Source of the DNA: Pseudomonadales bacterium
GTDB taxonomy: Bacteria > Pseudomonadota > Gammaproteobacteria > Pseudomonadales > Pseudohongiellaceae
Assembly (NCBI GenBank): GCA_022822865.1
Contig: JAJDYJ010000047.1
Span: 62,001 to 126,000, forward strand
Direction of reading: 5' to 3'
Length of the DNA: 64,000 nucleotides
Position numbers and translations under genes: made by a program. Below are positions 46,801 to 55,202 of this stretch, one piece after another (within the stretch, counting starts at the first letter, position 1; every line of letters begins with the position of its first letter). Under the pieces are notes generated by a model. It was not told where the DNA came from, did no database searches, and saw only the letters and a list, made by a program, of their open reading frames with translations.

Positions 46801-46998
46801 GGGAAGCAGGTCGCCGCTCAGGAACGCTTCGATTTCGGCGGCCTTGAGGTTCATGACGCGGTAGAGGCCGAAATCGAGATCGCCCTTGTCGAGCTGGAAC
46901 AACTCGCGCAGCAGATCCATCAAAAGTTCGAATTTCTCGCCGACCGCTCCACTGGGGCGGTCGCTCTGCGGGCTCGGCTCCGCGGATTCCTCAGTCAT
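43804..46998 (-). CDS. Type III restriction system methyltransferase Mod-like
   Basis: A 1064-residue methyltransferase. Catalytic motif IV is DPPY at residues 522-525 (IYIDPPYNTD) and the SAM motif I FFAGSGTTAHAV follows about 300 residues later, the beta-class order of type III Mod. About 500 residues precede motif IV, far longer than phage-type Mod proteins (about 650 in total), and contain an acidic helical region (LESELEKKLVSYNRD) and a beta-rich part. The region between the two motifs is the target-recognition domain. It would make N6-methyladenine on one strand and recruit Res. The gene is the first of the minus-strand run; a 169-base gap separates it from the RND transporter. Confidence 0.92.
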   Translation of the reverse strand: MTEESAEPSPQSDRPSGAVGEKFELLMDLLRELFQLDKGDLDFGLYRVMNLKAAEIEAFLSGDLLPQARKNLWRLTADRVEELESELEKKLVSYNRDGMDRETVEEIPWVRNKRAELKTARDGAATEGHIYNHLYQFFSRYYDGGDFMSLRRMKANGDTSYLIPYNGEEVKLHWANADQYYIKTTENFSSYVFGHENWPANAKVRFEIAAADAEKDNIKAQNGKDRRFVLTTREGRARLSADGEQLVVSFDHRPLTDAEAAALPGKNNVQARLNDEMQASILELATKFDPVWAQRLALPAPTESDPERSVLARHLAVYTAKNSFDYFIHKDLRGFLRRELDLYLKTEIMALDDFDPDNSDDQARLSRVLVLMSAVRGIGGKIIDFLAQLEDFHKSIWLKKKFVLETNYGITLDKVPESLHAEIAANAAQVDEWEELYALDEIAGFTTPPPADILRDNPNMIVDTRHFNRDFIDRLLTALADGTEDASIEDDLDGLLVYGENFQALNLLQPQYSGRIQCIYIDPPYNTDASPILYKNGYKSSAWISLLENRVNVSKHLMANEGVLVAAIDDEQFRELNFLISNSFTEPILGVILVRSNPSGRPTKSGYSVSHEYLIFAGNSSSSSIGRLPPSDRQMERFSETDETGPFEWRNLRREGSNSDRSDRRQLYYPIFVGNGSLRVPSMTWDYDQQEWITKEAPLEGEHAVFPDNDQGLEKTWRWGWETVMRSLNELMVRKDRTGRDFVYYKRRPHDDGVVSTSCWFDAKHSAVDHGTALLKKMFGKSVFPYPKSIHAVADSIYVAGARQHSAHILDFFAGSGTTAHAVMNLNREDGGSRKYIMVEMGEHFETVLLPRIKKVAYSHDWKDGKPVSRKGQSQFFKYIRLESHEDALDSLEVKPLEGVGELFAAHPELAEDYALRYQLTNETANSATLCGGDFARPRGYTLSVVRDGARRDVAVDLPETFNYLIGLRVHARRVIEDVVAITGIDANETRCLILWRDIEFTDNDALNAWFKAHGEPVRKEFNAGLVYVNGDNELGRLAPPSGAWATSALELVFREKMFDAGAG

Positions 46999-47167
46999 TC
47001 CTTTTTTCCTTAACCAGTTGCCGCGCTAGGGCGCCGCGACCGTCGGTACGCGGGCGCGGCCCAAGAGAATTCGGGAACGGCGACCCCAACCTCTCGTCAA
47101 ACCGAATCTTACACAGTTTTCGGGGTAGGCCAAGCAATCGGAAAAATTAGCCGATGCTTGCCGGCGG
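46999..47167. other. Gap between the island and the RND transporter
   Basis: 169 bases upstream of mod and downstream of the RND gene. It must carry the mod promoter, but I could not select a convincing -35/-10 pair. An imperfect stem AAGCATCGG/CCGATTGCTT (minus-strand sense) lies near 47129-47162 without a U-run. There is no tRNA fragment or obvious attachment site. Confidence 0.5.
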
Positions 47168-50100
47168 TCAGCTCTGGTAGGCCAGCCTTCTTTCTTCCTT
47201 TGTGTCGGTATGGCCGATCAGGTCGTGCAGGATCAGGTACAGGCTCGGCACCAGGAACAGCGTGATGACGGTGGCGAAGAGGATGCCGAAGGCGAGGGAG
47301 ATTGCCATGGGCACGATGAAGAAGGTCGCCGGATTGCCCGAGAAAATGAGCGGCACCAGGCCCATGAAGGTAGTGAAGGAAGTAAGCAGGATGGGCCGGA
47401 AGCGCAACTCGCCAGCCTTGGCGACGGCGTTCACCATGCCCATGCCGTCGGCGCGCAGGCGGTTCACCGTCACCACGAGCACCAGGCTGGCGTTCACCAC
47501 CACGCCGCTGAGAGCGATGATGCCGAGCATGGAGAAGAACACCAGGTCGGCGCCCATGATGTAGTGGCCGCAGATCGCGCCGATGGCGCCGAAGGGAATC
47601 ACGCTCATGATAACCAGCGGTTGGGTGTAGGACTTCAGCGGTATCGCCAGCAGACTGAAAATGATCAGCATCGCCAGGGGCACCAGGTTGAAAATCTCGC
47701 CGATGGATTCCAGTTGCCGCTCGCCTTCGCCGCCGAGCACCATGGTCACGTTGAGATCCCGTTCCCAGCTTCGGGCAAAACGGGATGTCATTTCGGCGCG
47801 AATCTCATCCGGGGTCACCACCGTGCGGTCCACGTCGGCGCGTACGGTGATGATGCGGCGGCCGTTCTGGCGAAAGATCGCCGAATAGCTGTTACCCAGG
47901 GTGAAATCGGCGACGCTGAGAAACGGCACCTCGGCGCCGGACGGCGTACGGATCATCAACGATTCGAGATTGCCCAGTGAGCGCCGCTCCTCTTCCGGAT
48001 AACGCACCATGACGCGAATATCGTCGGACCCGCGCTGGATTCGCTGGGATTGGGCTCCGTAGAAAGCCTGCCGCACCTGGGTGGCCAGGTCGTTCAGGGT
48101 CAGGCCGAGGGTCTTGCCGCGCTCGAGAATGCTGATCTGTACTTCCTGCTTGCCGGCGCGGAAGGAATCGGTGATGTCGAACACGCCGGGATAGCGGGCG
48201 AGTTCTTCCTTCAACTGATTGGCCGCGATTTGCAGATTCGCGTCGTTGCGGCCTTCGAGGCGGAAATTGAGCGCATCGCCGGCGGAAAACACATCGGAAA
48301 CGAAGGTCAGTTCGAGGGCGTCGGGTATGGTGCCGACCCGGTCGCGCCATCGGTCGCGAATGCCTTCGGAGCGGATTCGACCCCGGGCTTCAAACGGCGC
48401 CAGATACATGACGACTTCCGCGGTGTTGCTCGCGCCGATTCCGCCGCCGCCCGGCCCGCCGGGACCTCCCCTGGGCGCCCGGCCGCCGATGATGGTCATT
48501 ATGCTGCTCACGGCGCGTTCGGTGGATAGCGGCGCGTCGCCGGACTCCTGCAGACTGTCGAGTTCGGCTTCCACTTGCTGGGCGATTTCAAGCGCGGCCT
48601 CCTCCACTCGTCCGATGGCCGCTTCGGTTACCTGCACCGGCACTCCCGGCGGCATTTCGACCGTAGCGTAGAGAATGTCGCCCTCCACCGCGGGCATGAA
48701 CTGGAAGATGACCCGGCCGCTGAACACCAGCGCCAGGGTCACCACGATCACGCCGGTGGCCACCGCCCAGGCCACATAGCGGTACTCCAGCACCCGCTTG
48801 AGCGCGCGGCGGTAGCCGTGTTCGGCGAAGTATTCAAGGCCTTCGGCGATGCTGCCCTGAAAGGCCTGCCATTTGTGTACGAGTACGCTCTTTTCGAGGA
48901 AGTAGCCTTCGGTCTTGCGGTGGGCGATATGCCCCGGCAGGATCATCTGGGATTCCACCAGGCTGGCGATAAGACAGAAAATCACCACACCGCCGATGGC
49001 GTTGAAAAACGATCCCATCTGCCCGCCGAGCAGCAAAATCGGCAAGAACGCCGCCATGGTTGTAAGCACGCCGAAAATCACCGGCACGGAAACTTCCAGG
49101 GTGCCTTCAATGGCGGCCTCTTCCTTGCTGAAACCCCGTTTTTCGAAGGAATAGATTCTCTCTCCCACCACGATGGCGTCATCGACCACAATGCCAAGCA
49201 CGAGGATGAAACCCATCACCGTGAGCGAACTGATGGTGAGGCCGGCGGCGGGGAACAGCGCCAGGGCGCCGGAGATTGCAATGGGAATGCCGGCGGCGAC
49301 CCAGATGGCCACCTTGAAGCGCAGGAACAGGGCCAGCAGGACGAGCACGAACATCAGGCCGGTGTAGGCATTGCGGGCGACCGTGACGATCCGGTCCTGG
49401 GTCGCCACGGCGGAATCCATAAGCACTTCCAGCGTCACTCCTTGAGGCAGATCCGCCGCGTTTTCCTCCATCCAGCCCCGCACCTGCCTCGCGGCCCGGA
49501 CGATGTCTTCCTCGCCAACCCGCAATACATCGATGATGGCGGCGTTTTCGCCGTTCACCCGGGCGTTGAGATAGCCTTCCTCGAAATCGTCGTGCACCGT
49601 GGCGATGTCGCCCACGCGCAACTGGCTGCCGTCGGGAAAGGAACGGATTACGATATCGCGGTATTCGTCGCCGCTGTACACCTGACCCTTGGTACGCAAC
49701 ATGATCTCGCCGGAATCGGCGCGGATTGTGCCGCCGGGCAGGTCCAGCGAAGCCTGGGATATCGCCCGGGATACCTGATCCAGGGTGAGACCGTACTGGC
49801 GCAGTATGTATTCGGAAACCTCGATGGAAATTTCCAGGGGCCGCAGGTATTCGATGTTGACGGTGGAGATTTCCGGGAGATCGAGAATATCGTCGCGAAC
49901 GTCCTCGGCCACCTGCTTGAGAAAATGGTCGTCGGCATCGGAAATCAGCGCGATGGTCATCACGTTGCCGCTGCTGCTGAAGGCGCGCACGATGGGTTTT
50001 TCGGTTTCGGCGGGAAAGGTGGTGATGGCGTCGACCTTGGCTTTCACATCGTTCAGCGAGCGGTTGAGGTCGGCGTCGCCGACGAGTTCCACCGTGGCGT

Positions 50101-50371
50101 CACAGCCGCCTTCCCGGGCGGTGGTGGTCAGGCGCTGGATACCCTCGGCGCCTTCGAGGGCTTCCTCGATGCGCAGGCATACCCCGGTTTCGGATTCCTC
50201 GGGAGTAGCGCCGAGATAGGGTACGCTGACCTGGATTACGCCAACGTCGATATCGGGGAATTCTTCCTGGTTCAGATTGAGATAGGCGATCAGGCCGCCG
50301 ACCAGGAAAATCCACATCAGCAGATTGGATGCGACGGGATTCCTGACAAACCAGCTGATTGGAGTGCGCAT
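47168..50371 (-). CDS. RND efflux transporter, AcrB/HAE-1 family
   Basis: A 1067-residue inner-membrane pump with two six-helix bundles and two large periplasmic loops. TM4 contains the proton-relay Asp pair ([20 protein letters not shown]), and the N terminus [20 protein letters not shown] is typical. The second periplasmic loop carries an odd Gly/Pro-rich insert ([20 protein letters not shown]), not usual for AcrB. The membrane fusion gene lies 10 bases upstream in the same operon; no TolC-type gene is next to it. Substrates are unknown. Confidence 0.93.
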   Translation of the reverse strand: MRTPISWFVRNPVASNLLMWIFLVGGLIAYLNLNQEEFPDIDVGVIQVSVPYLGATPEESETGVCLRIEEALEGAEGIQRLTTTAREGGCDATVELVGDADLNRSLNDVKAKVDAITTFPAETEKPIVRAFSSSGNVMTIALISDADDHFLKQVAEDVRDDILDLPEISTVNIEYLRPLEISIEVSEYILRQYGLTLDQVSRAISQASLDLPGGTIRADSGEIMLRTKGQVYSGDEYRDIVIRSFPDGSQLRVGDIATVHDDFEEGYLNARVNGENAAIIDVLRVGEEDIVRAARQVRGWMEENAADLPQGVTLEVLMDSAVATQDRIVTVARNAYTGLMFVLVLLALFLRFKVAIWVAAGIPIAISGALALFPAAGLTISSLTVMGFILVLGIVVDDAIVVGERIYSFEKRGFSKEEAAIEGTLEVSVPVIFGVLTTMAAFLPILLLGGQMGSFFNAIGGVVIFCLIASLVESQMILPGHIAHRKTEGYFLEKSVLVHKWQAFQGSIAEGLEYFAEHGYRRALKRVLEYRYVAWAVATGVIVVTLALVFSGRVIFQFMPAVEGDILYATVEMPPGVPVQVTEAAIGRVEEAALEIAQQVEAELDSLQESGDAPLSTERAVSSIMTIIGGRAPRGGPGGPGGGGIGASNTAEVVMYLAPFEARGRIRSEGIRDRWRDRVGTIPDALELTFVSDVFSAGDALNFRLEGRNDANLQIAANQLKEELARYPGVFDITDSFRAGKQEVQISILERGKTLGLTLNDLATQVRQAFYGAQSQRIQRGSDDIRVMVRYPEEERRSLGNLESLMIRTPSGAEVPFLSVADFTLGNSYSAIFRQNGRRIITVRADVDRTVVTPDEIRAEMTSRFARSWERDLNVTMVLGGEGERQLESIGEIFNLVPLAMLIIFSLLAIPLKSYTQPLVIMSVIPFGAIGAICGHYIMGADLVFFSMLGIIALSGVVVNASLVLVVTVNRLRADGMGMVNAVAKAGELRFRPILLTSFTTFMGLVPLIFSGNPATFFIVPMAISLAFGILFATVITLFLVPSLYLILHDLIGHTDTKEERRLAYQS

Positions 50372-50381
50372 CGGCGCCGTC

Positions 50382-51533
50382 TCAGATCATTTCCCGCACG
50401 GGCTGTACGGTCATGCCGTTGACTACCGCCTGGATCGGCGAGATACAGACGATTTCGCCCGGCGCCAGACCGCCACTGATCAGCACCCGTTCTTCCTCGA
50501 AACGAAAAATCTCGACTTCGCGGTAATACATCTTGTTTTCGGCATCGACCACGAGCACCTGGTTGTTGTTGCGGATCACCGCCCGCGGCAAAGCGATGAT
50601 GTCGTCGATCTCGCGGCCGCTGATGGATGCTTCCACGAACAGGCCGATGGGCAGGGGAATGGCGTTCTTTTCAGATTCTTGCGGCTGGGTCACGCGGACG
50701 ATGGACTGCACGGTATTGCTGTCGGGGTCGATAGTGGCCTCGGTGCGCACCATGCGGCCGAACCAGACGTGTTGCTGCCCGCCATAGAGACCTTCCAGAC
50801 GCACGACCGGGGCGACCCGGCGGTCGAGCTCGCCGCGAAAATCCAGCGGCACGTCGAGATAGCCCAACTGGCGGATCGCCAGCGGCAACCGCACTTCGAC
50901 TTCATCGGCGCCATACATGACGGCGATGTTCTGCGCCCGGTTGGCGTATTGGCCGAGTTCCACCTGCCGCGACTGGACGATGGCGTCGAACGGCGCCCGC
51001 ACTTCGGTCCGCTCGAGGTCGATCCGGGCCTGCCGCAGTTGGGTCTCGATCTCGTTGATGCGCGCGGCGGTGACGTTGGCCAGGCGTTCGGCGTTCTGGA
51101 TCTGGGATTCGCTCGCCAGGCGGCGCTCGCCGAGTTCGCGCAGGCGCTCATATTCGGAGCGGGCATGCAGTTCCTCGGCAACGGCCTGTTCCAGCGCGGC
51201 TTCGCTGCGCGCGAGCGCGATTTCGTAGTCGCTGCTGTCGAGCCGCAGCAGGGGCTCGTCTTCCACGACGTAACCGCCGGCCTCCAGCTTCGGTGAAATC
51301 CACGCCACGGTGCCCGCGACCGGCGTCGACAGATTTACCGTCCGCGCCGCCTGCACCTTGCCCTGGGATTCGACGAACAGTTTCGTCGGCTCGGAGCGGA
51401 CCTCCATGACGCGCACGGCGACGGGAACGATCTCGGGGGAAGCTTCGTCGAGTTGGGTGGGGTTAAGCACCAACCAGGCGGCAAAAAGGACGCCGCCCGT
51501 CAATATCCCTGCCGGAAGCAATACTCGCAACAT
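50382..51533 (-). CDS. RND efflux periplasmic adaptor (membrane fusion protein)
   Basis: A 383-residue HlyD/AcrA-family adaptor. One N-terminal membrane segment (LLPAGILTGGVLFAAWLVL) anchors it; no lipobox Cys is seen. Next come the lipoyl half-motif FVESQGKVQAARTVNLSTPV, a helical hairpin (about residues 105-170) and the second half-motif RAPFDAIVQSRQVELGQYAN, then the beta-barrel. It bridges the RND pump and an outer-membrane channel. The gene is first in its operon, with a promoter and palindromic operator-like sites upstream. Confidence 0.92.
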   Translation of the reverse strand: MLRVLLPAGILTGGVLFAAWLVLNPTQLDEASPEIVPVAVRVMEVRSEPTKLFVESQGKVQAARTVNLSTPVAGTVAWISPKLEAGGYVVEDEPLLRLDSSDYEIALARSEAALEQAVAEELHARSEYERLRELGERRLASESQIQNAERLANVTAARINEIETQLRQARIDLERTEVRAPFDAIVQSRQVELGQYANRAQNIAVMYGADEVEVRLPLAIRQLGYLDVPLDFRGELDRRVAPVVRLEGLYGGQQHVWFGRMVRTEATIDPDSNTVQSIVRVTQPQESEKNAIPLPIGLFVEASISGREIDDIIALPRAVIRNNNQVLVVDAENKMYYREVEIFRFEEERVLISGGLAPGEIVCISPIQAVVNGMTVQPVREMI

Positions 51534-51578
51534 TTCGTCAGCACCTGACCTTGTGTCGATGTTCCATGCAATTCCCGG

Positions 51579-51625
51579 CGTTCGTTATCTGACCTATACG
51601 AACGAAACCCCGATTTCAGTTGTAT
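51579..51625. promoter_or_regulatory. Operator-like palindromes upstream of the RND adaptor gene
   Basis: Two overlapping inverted repeats lie between the predicted promoter and the adaptor ATG: CGTTCGT/ACGAACG (51579-51585 and 51598-51604, perfect), and an imperfect 30-base palindrome at 51596-51625 with ATAC/GTAT ends. The form resembles binding sites of TetR-family efflux regulators, but no regulator gene is nearby. Confidence 0.35.
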
Positions 51626-51641
51626 CGGCGAGGAATCGTCA

Positions 51642-51669
51642 AATATAGGGACGTTTGCGCGAGAGTCCA
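51642..51669 (-). promoter_or_regulatory. Sigma-70-like promoter of the RND operon
   Basis: Minus strand TGGACT (51664-51669, four of six), a 16-base spacer and TATATT (51642-51647, five of six). Predicted transcription would run through the operator-like palindromes before the adaptor gene. Confidence 0.45.
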
Positions 51670-51772
51670 GTAATGAATTGTTACAAAACTACTCAATCGA
51701 TGCCGTCAGGCAAATGAAACCGCATGTGCCCGATGCCCCTGGCTATTCGCATCGTGGCAGATTTCAGCATTC

Positions 51773-53197
51773 CTAGTCGTCCCTGCGGGGCAGCAGCACC
51801 CGCATCTGCACGTCGCGCAGGCGTTGGCCGCGGCCTTCCTCCATGGCGGGACGGAAGCGCAGGTCGCGCGCGGCGGTTCGGGCCAGGCGGCGGGATCTGC
51901 GGTCGTCGGGCTCGGCGGCAATGATGTCGACCGATGAAACGCCGCCGCGGCTGCTGATGTTGAATTCAAGATCCACCTGGTGGTAGTTGTTTTCGTACTC
52001 CCAGAAGGCGCTGTCGGAAACGGGCTCGCGCACGTTTGGCGCCGATTCGTCCCAGGCTTTGAAAGGCGCCACGTATATCGCATCTTCCTGTTCGGGCCGC
52101 CAGGACGCCAATTCGGCTTCCTGGTGCGCTATGGCTTCTTCCAGGGTCGGATAGAAGCGGCTCACCGGCAGCAGTTGCGGGCGGCTGAAAAACAAGTCGA
52201 TGCGTTCGGCGGGAATGCCCGCCTCGCGCAACAACTCCTGCGCTTCGCGGTAACGGCTGAAGGCTGTGCCGCGATTCATCAGCAACTGGAAGTCGGAACG
52301 GTAGATCATCGCCATGGCCCGGGCTTCGGGATTTCCTTGCTCCTCGAAGATGTCGGCCATGTCGTCGATCTTGCCTATTCCCTGACGGAGGTAGAGTTCG
52401 CCTACCAGTTCGCCCGCTTCGATTACCGGCGTCACCGTACTCGACCGGAGCGGATTGTAGGAAAAGCCGCGGGCGGAAGTGCGCAGGCGCGTTGCGCCGT
52501 CGTGCCGCACGAGTTCGCGAATCGTGGGTCCGCTCGCCCCCTCCTCGGAATTGAGCAAGCCGACGAGTTGATAGGCGTTCATGGCGCTGGAATAGAGCCA
52601 GGGAACCATGGCCGGGTCGTCTTCGCCGTAAAGTTCTTCGGCCGCGTCTTCGAGATCCTCGATCAGTTCCCGGGCTTCGAAGAAGTTCGCCGCCCGCCGG
52701 CGGTTGCTGTCGCCGGCGCCGCCAGTCAGATACCAATGCGCCAACGCGTTGATTGCCTGCAAGAGGACATCGGGATCTTCGTCGTTGGCGCTGACGTTAC
52801 GAATCATTTGCAGGTTGTCGGTAACTCCATCGAATTCGCCGATGGCGACCCGGGTGAGAACCATTTCTTCCAGCAAGGGAATCAGTTGCGGATTTTCCAG
52901 GCCCAGATTGGTGCGCATCAGGGCGAGTTGGCGCTCCTGCAGTTCGGCGATGCGCTCGTGTTCGGACTGCTCTTCGAGCAGCCGGATCATGGCCTGCAAG
53001 GGTTCGATCAGGGAAGGATCGAAGGGGCCGTGGAGGGACTCCAGTTCCGCCAGGGCTGCTTCCTGGGCCTGCATCTGTTCAACCCAGCCGGTGTCCTCCG
53101 CCGCGTTGAGCGCAGTAGCGGAAATCGCCAGCCCCGCCGCGCAAATCAAGAGCTGGAGCCGTTTTGCCGACGCCCGTATCAGATAAGCGTTCTTCAT
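51773..53197 (-). CDS. Secreted protein with helical repeats and a TonB-C-like domain
   Basis: A 474-residue protein from MKNAYLIRASAKRLQLLICA, whose first 31 residues are a signal peptide ending LNA-AED. The middle is TPR-like and Leu/Glu-rich (LESLHGPFDPSLIEPLQAMI onward). The final 80 residues, around QVDLEFNISSRGGVSSVDII and ARDLRFRPAMEEGRG, fit the TonB C-terminal/energy-transducer fold. It is probably periplasmic, without an N-terminal anchor. Function unknown. It diverges from the DUF4159 gene after 74 bases; the RND operon promoter follows its stop codon. Confidence 0.75.
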   Translation of the reverse strand: MKNAYLIRASAKRLQLLICAAGLAISATALNAAEDTGWVEQMQAQEAALAELESLHGPFDPSLIEPLQAMIRLLEEQSEHERIAELQERQLALMRTNLGLENPQLIPLLEEMVLTRVAIGEFDGVTDNLQMIRNVSANDEDPDVLLQAINALAHWYLTGGAGDSNRRRAANFFEARELIEDLEDAAEELYGEDDPAMVPWLYSSAMNAYQLVGLLNSEEGASGPTIRELVRHDGATRLRTSARGFSYNPLRSSTVTPVIEAGELVGELYLRQGIGKIDDMADIFEEQGNPEARAMAMIYRSDFQLLMNRGTAFSRYREAQELLREAGIPAERIDLFFSRPQLLPVSRFYPTLEEAIAHQEAELASWRPEQEDAIYVAPFKAWDESAPNVREPVSDSAFWEYENNYHQVDLEFNISSRGGVSSVDIIAAEPDDRRSRRLARTAARDLRFRPAMEEGRGQRLRDVQMRVLLPRRDD

Positions 53198-53271
53198 GGG
53201 TTCACAATAACTTGATCTCTCGATTCTGTCGATACACACTGTCTGGTCAGGATGGCGTTCCAGGTTCATTC

Positions 53272-54039
53272 ATGAATCGGTTTTTCGCATTCACTTCTGT
53301 CTTGCTGGCCCTGATCGCGGGCAATGCCGCCGGCCAGGCCAGGTTCGGGATCGACAATTCCGACCTGTACGACATCGCCGGCGAATTCGCTTTCGTCCGC
53401 GTGCAATACGACAGCTATTACGACGGCGGTTGGTACGGCGGCCCGTGGCTGACGGATTTTCCCGCCTCGGACGAGAATTTCCTGCGCGGCGTGGCCCGGC
53501 TGACCAATGTGCGGGTGATGAGCGAGCCTATCGTTTTGCGCTTCGACGATGAGGAAATCTTCGACTATCCGTTTCTGTACGCGCTGGAAATGGGCCGCAA
53601 CGGCGGCCTTTCCCTGTCGCCGCAAGAGGTCGAGAATCTGCGCGAATATCTGCTGCGCGGCGGCTTCCTGCTGATCGACGATTTCTGGGGCGAACGGCAA
53701 TGGGACGCCTTCTATCGGGATTTCTCGCTACTTTTCCCGGACCGGGAACTGGTTGAGTTGCCGCCGAACCACGAGATTTTCCGCACCTTTTTCGACATTG
53801 ACGGCCCGCAGATGATTCCGGGGCGCGGCGGGCGCCAGGGAATCGGCCAGGCGGGCATCGACATCGCGAGCAATCACGCGGTCCTTGACGATCACGGCCG
53901 GGTCATGGTGCTGATCAACTGGAATTCGGACATGGGGGACGGCTGGGAACACACTTACGACCAGTGGTACCCCACACGCTACGCCAACGCCGCCTACCAA
54001 CTCGGCATCAATTACCTGATCTATTCGCTGACGCACTGA
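53272..54039 (+). CDS. DUF4159-domain secreted protein
   Basis: A 255-residue protein with an N-terminal signal peptide (MNRFFAFTSVLLALIAGNAA). The body matches DUF4159: FAFVRVQYDSYYDGGWYGGP, LRGGFLLIDDFWGERQWDAF and a C-terminal YANAAYQLGINYLIYSLTH. In other genomes DUF4159 proteins accompany MoxR-type ATPases and membrane proteins; here it is isolated. Start chosen at 53272 because earlier codons overlap the divergent gene. No enzyme activity is assigned. Confidence 0.82.
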   Translation: MNRFFAFTSVLLALIAGNAAGQARFGIDNSDLYDIAGEFAFVRVQYDSYYDGGWYGGPWLTDFPASDENFLRGVARLTNVRVMSEPIVLRFDDEEIFDYPFLYALEMGRNGGLSLSPQEVENLREYLLRGGFLLIDDFWGERQWDAFYRDFSLLFPDRELVELPPNHEIFRTFFDIDGPQMIPGRGGRQGIGQAGIDIASNHAVLDDHGRVMVLINWNSDMGDGWEHTYDQWYPTRYANAAYQLGINYLIYSLTH

Positions 54040-54056
54040 AGCAGCCAGGATCTGCC

Positions 54057-55052
54057 CTAGTCTTCGCCCAGCAATTCCAGGCGGCGGGCGCCGGCGAGGA
54101 TGCCTTCGAGGCCGTAGTTGCCTTCGTGGCAGGCGTACTCGTAGGGCATGGTGTCGGTGCCGTTGAAGACGATTTCGCCGCCCCACTCCTGCGTGTAATA
54201 CGCCGGATCGGTGACGCTGAACTCAAATAGTATCTGGTCGTCGGCGATCCTCGTCAGGCGCTCGACGATTCTGCCTTGCTCCGTGATCGGCGCTGCGTTC
54301 TGCGGCGCCTGCAGCGGGTGCAGGTTGATCGTCTCGACCACCAGCGTATCGCCGTCCCAGTTCGCCACCGAGTCTCCGAACCAGGGCGTGTGTTCCTCGG
54401 GGCGGCGGTGTTCGCCGCCGATGGGAATGATGCGAACGTCATGCACCATTTCCACCAGGATCATCAGATAGTCGTCGGTTTGCACGATCTGGTAGAGGTT
54501 GTTGTAAAGCACGTTATTCATCAGCGGCCCGCCGGTGCCGCCGAAGCCGATGATGCAGCGCTCGCCGAGGGAGCGGCCTTCGGGTCCGTGATTGCCGGAA
54601 AACTGCGCCCGATAGTCGCGGCGCAGCTCATTGCCCTGCTCGGAAAAGGGAATGCGGCCGTTTTCCGGATAGGTGATCCAGGAAGTGCGGGCCTGACCGT
54701 CGATGACGCCGAAACGCGAGCCGGGATCGACCCAGAAGGCGTTGTAGCCGCGGCCCCTGGCCAGGTCGCTGCCGTCGGGCAATTGCCCTTGCACCTGGTT
54801 ATCGTCGGTGGCCTGGCGCACGTTCTGGTGGTTGTTCGCCGTTACGTCGGAGAGCTGTTCGTCCGGGATCACCAGCCCGAGTTCCTCATAATTGGCGGCT
54901 CGCTGCAAGGTGGTCAGCGAGGCGTTGGTCCAGTAGCCCTGGAAGTCCGGATGGCCGGAAGGCGTGCGCGGCGGTTCATAGTCGTCCTGGGCCATGGCGG
55001 CGACGCTCGACAGCGCCAGTGCGATCACTGAAATCCTGGCGAAAAGCTGCAT
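54057..55052 (-). CDS. Secreted protein of unknown function
   Basis: A 331-residue protein with a signal peptide (MQLFARISVIALALSSVAAM, cleavage after AMA). The mature part begins with DDYEPPRTPSGHPDFQGYWT and has a Trp/Asn-rich body including WFGDSVANWDGDTLVVETIN and LGERCIIGFGGTGGP. This sequence pattern is shared by unannotated secreted proteins in marine and soil bacteria, but I cannot name a function. It is convergent with the DUF4159 gene (17 bases) and divergent from the methyltransferase gene. Confidence 0.75.
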   Translation of the reverse strand: MQLFARISVIALALSSVAAMAQDDYEPPRTPSGHPDFQGYWTNASLTTLQRAANYEELGLVIPDEQLSDVTANNHQNVRQATDDNQVQGQLPDGSDLARGRGYNAFWVDPGSRFGVIDGQARTSWITYPENGRIPFSEQGNELRRDYRAQFSGNHGPEGRSLGERCIIGFGGTGGPLMNNVLYNNLYQIVQTDDYLMILVEMVHDVRIIPIGGEHRRPEEHTPWFGDSVANWDGDTLVVETINLHPLQAPQNAAPITEQGRIVERLTRIADDQILFEFSVTDPAYYTQEWGGEIVFNGTDTMPYEYACHEGNYGLEGILAGARRLELLGED

Positions 55053-55202
55053 GTTCTACTTCCTCACTTATGGGATGAGCGCCGATGGGCGCCACTCTCG
55101 GGAACATTCGCATGAAAGCTAAAACAGAGGCCGGCATTAATCAACAGGCATCCGCTCCCGATGGGTGTCCCATCATTGGCGGATGTGTGAAAATGCGCGG
55201 CC
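55053..55202. repeat. Divergent intergenic region with a GATGGGTGTCCCATC palindrome
   Basis: A 150-base gap between divergent genes. At 55160-55174 GATGGGTGTCCCATC is a perfect palindrome (6-bp arms, 3-base centre) of the same core found at 30323-30333 and twice in ispE. No confident promoter is marked for either gene. Confidence 0.6.

Noticed and set aside
40705-46998. BREX, DISARM or type I restriction system
   Set aside because: No PglZ, BrxL, DrmA/B or HsdS-like protein is seen; the pair fits Mod-Res of type III.
33579-47167. Prophage or integrative element
   Set aside because: No integrase, recombinase, phage structural gene or tRNA-flanked attachment site is present; it is treated as a defence island of unknown mobility.
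48575-50422. 615-codon open frame opposite the RND transporter
   Set aside because: His/Gly/Asp-rich shadow translation with no domain; the RND frame is certain.
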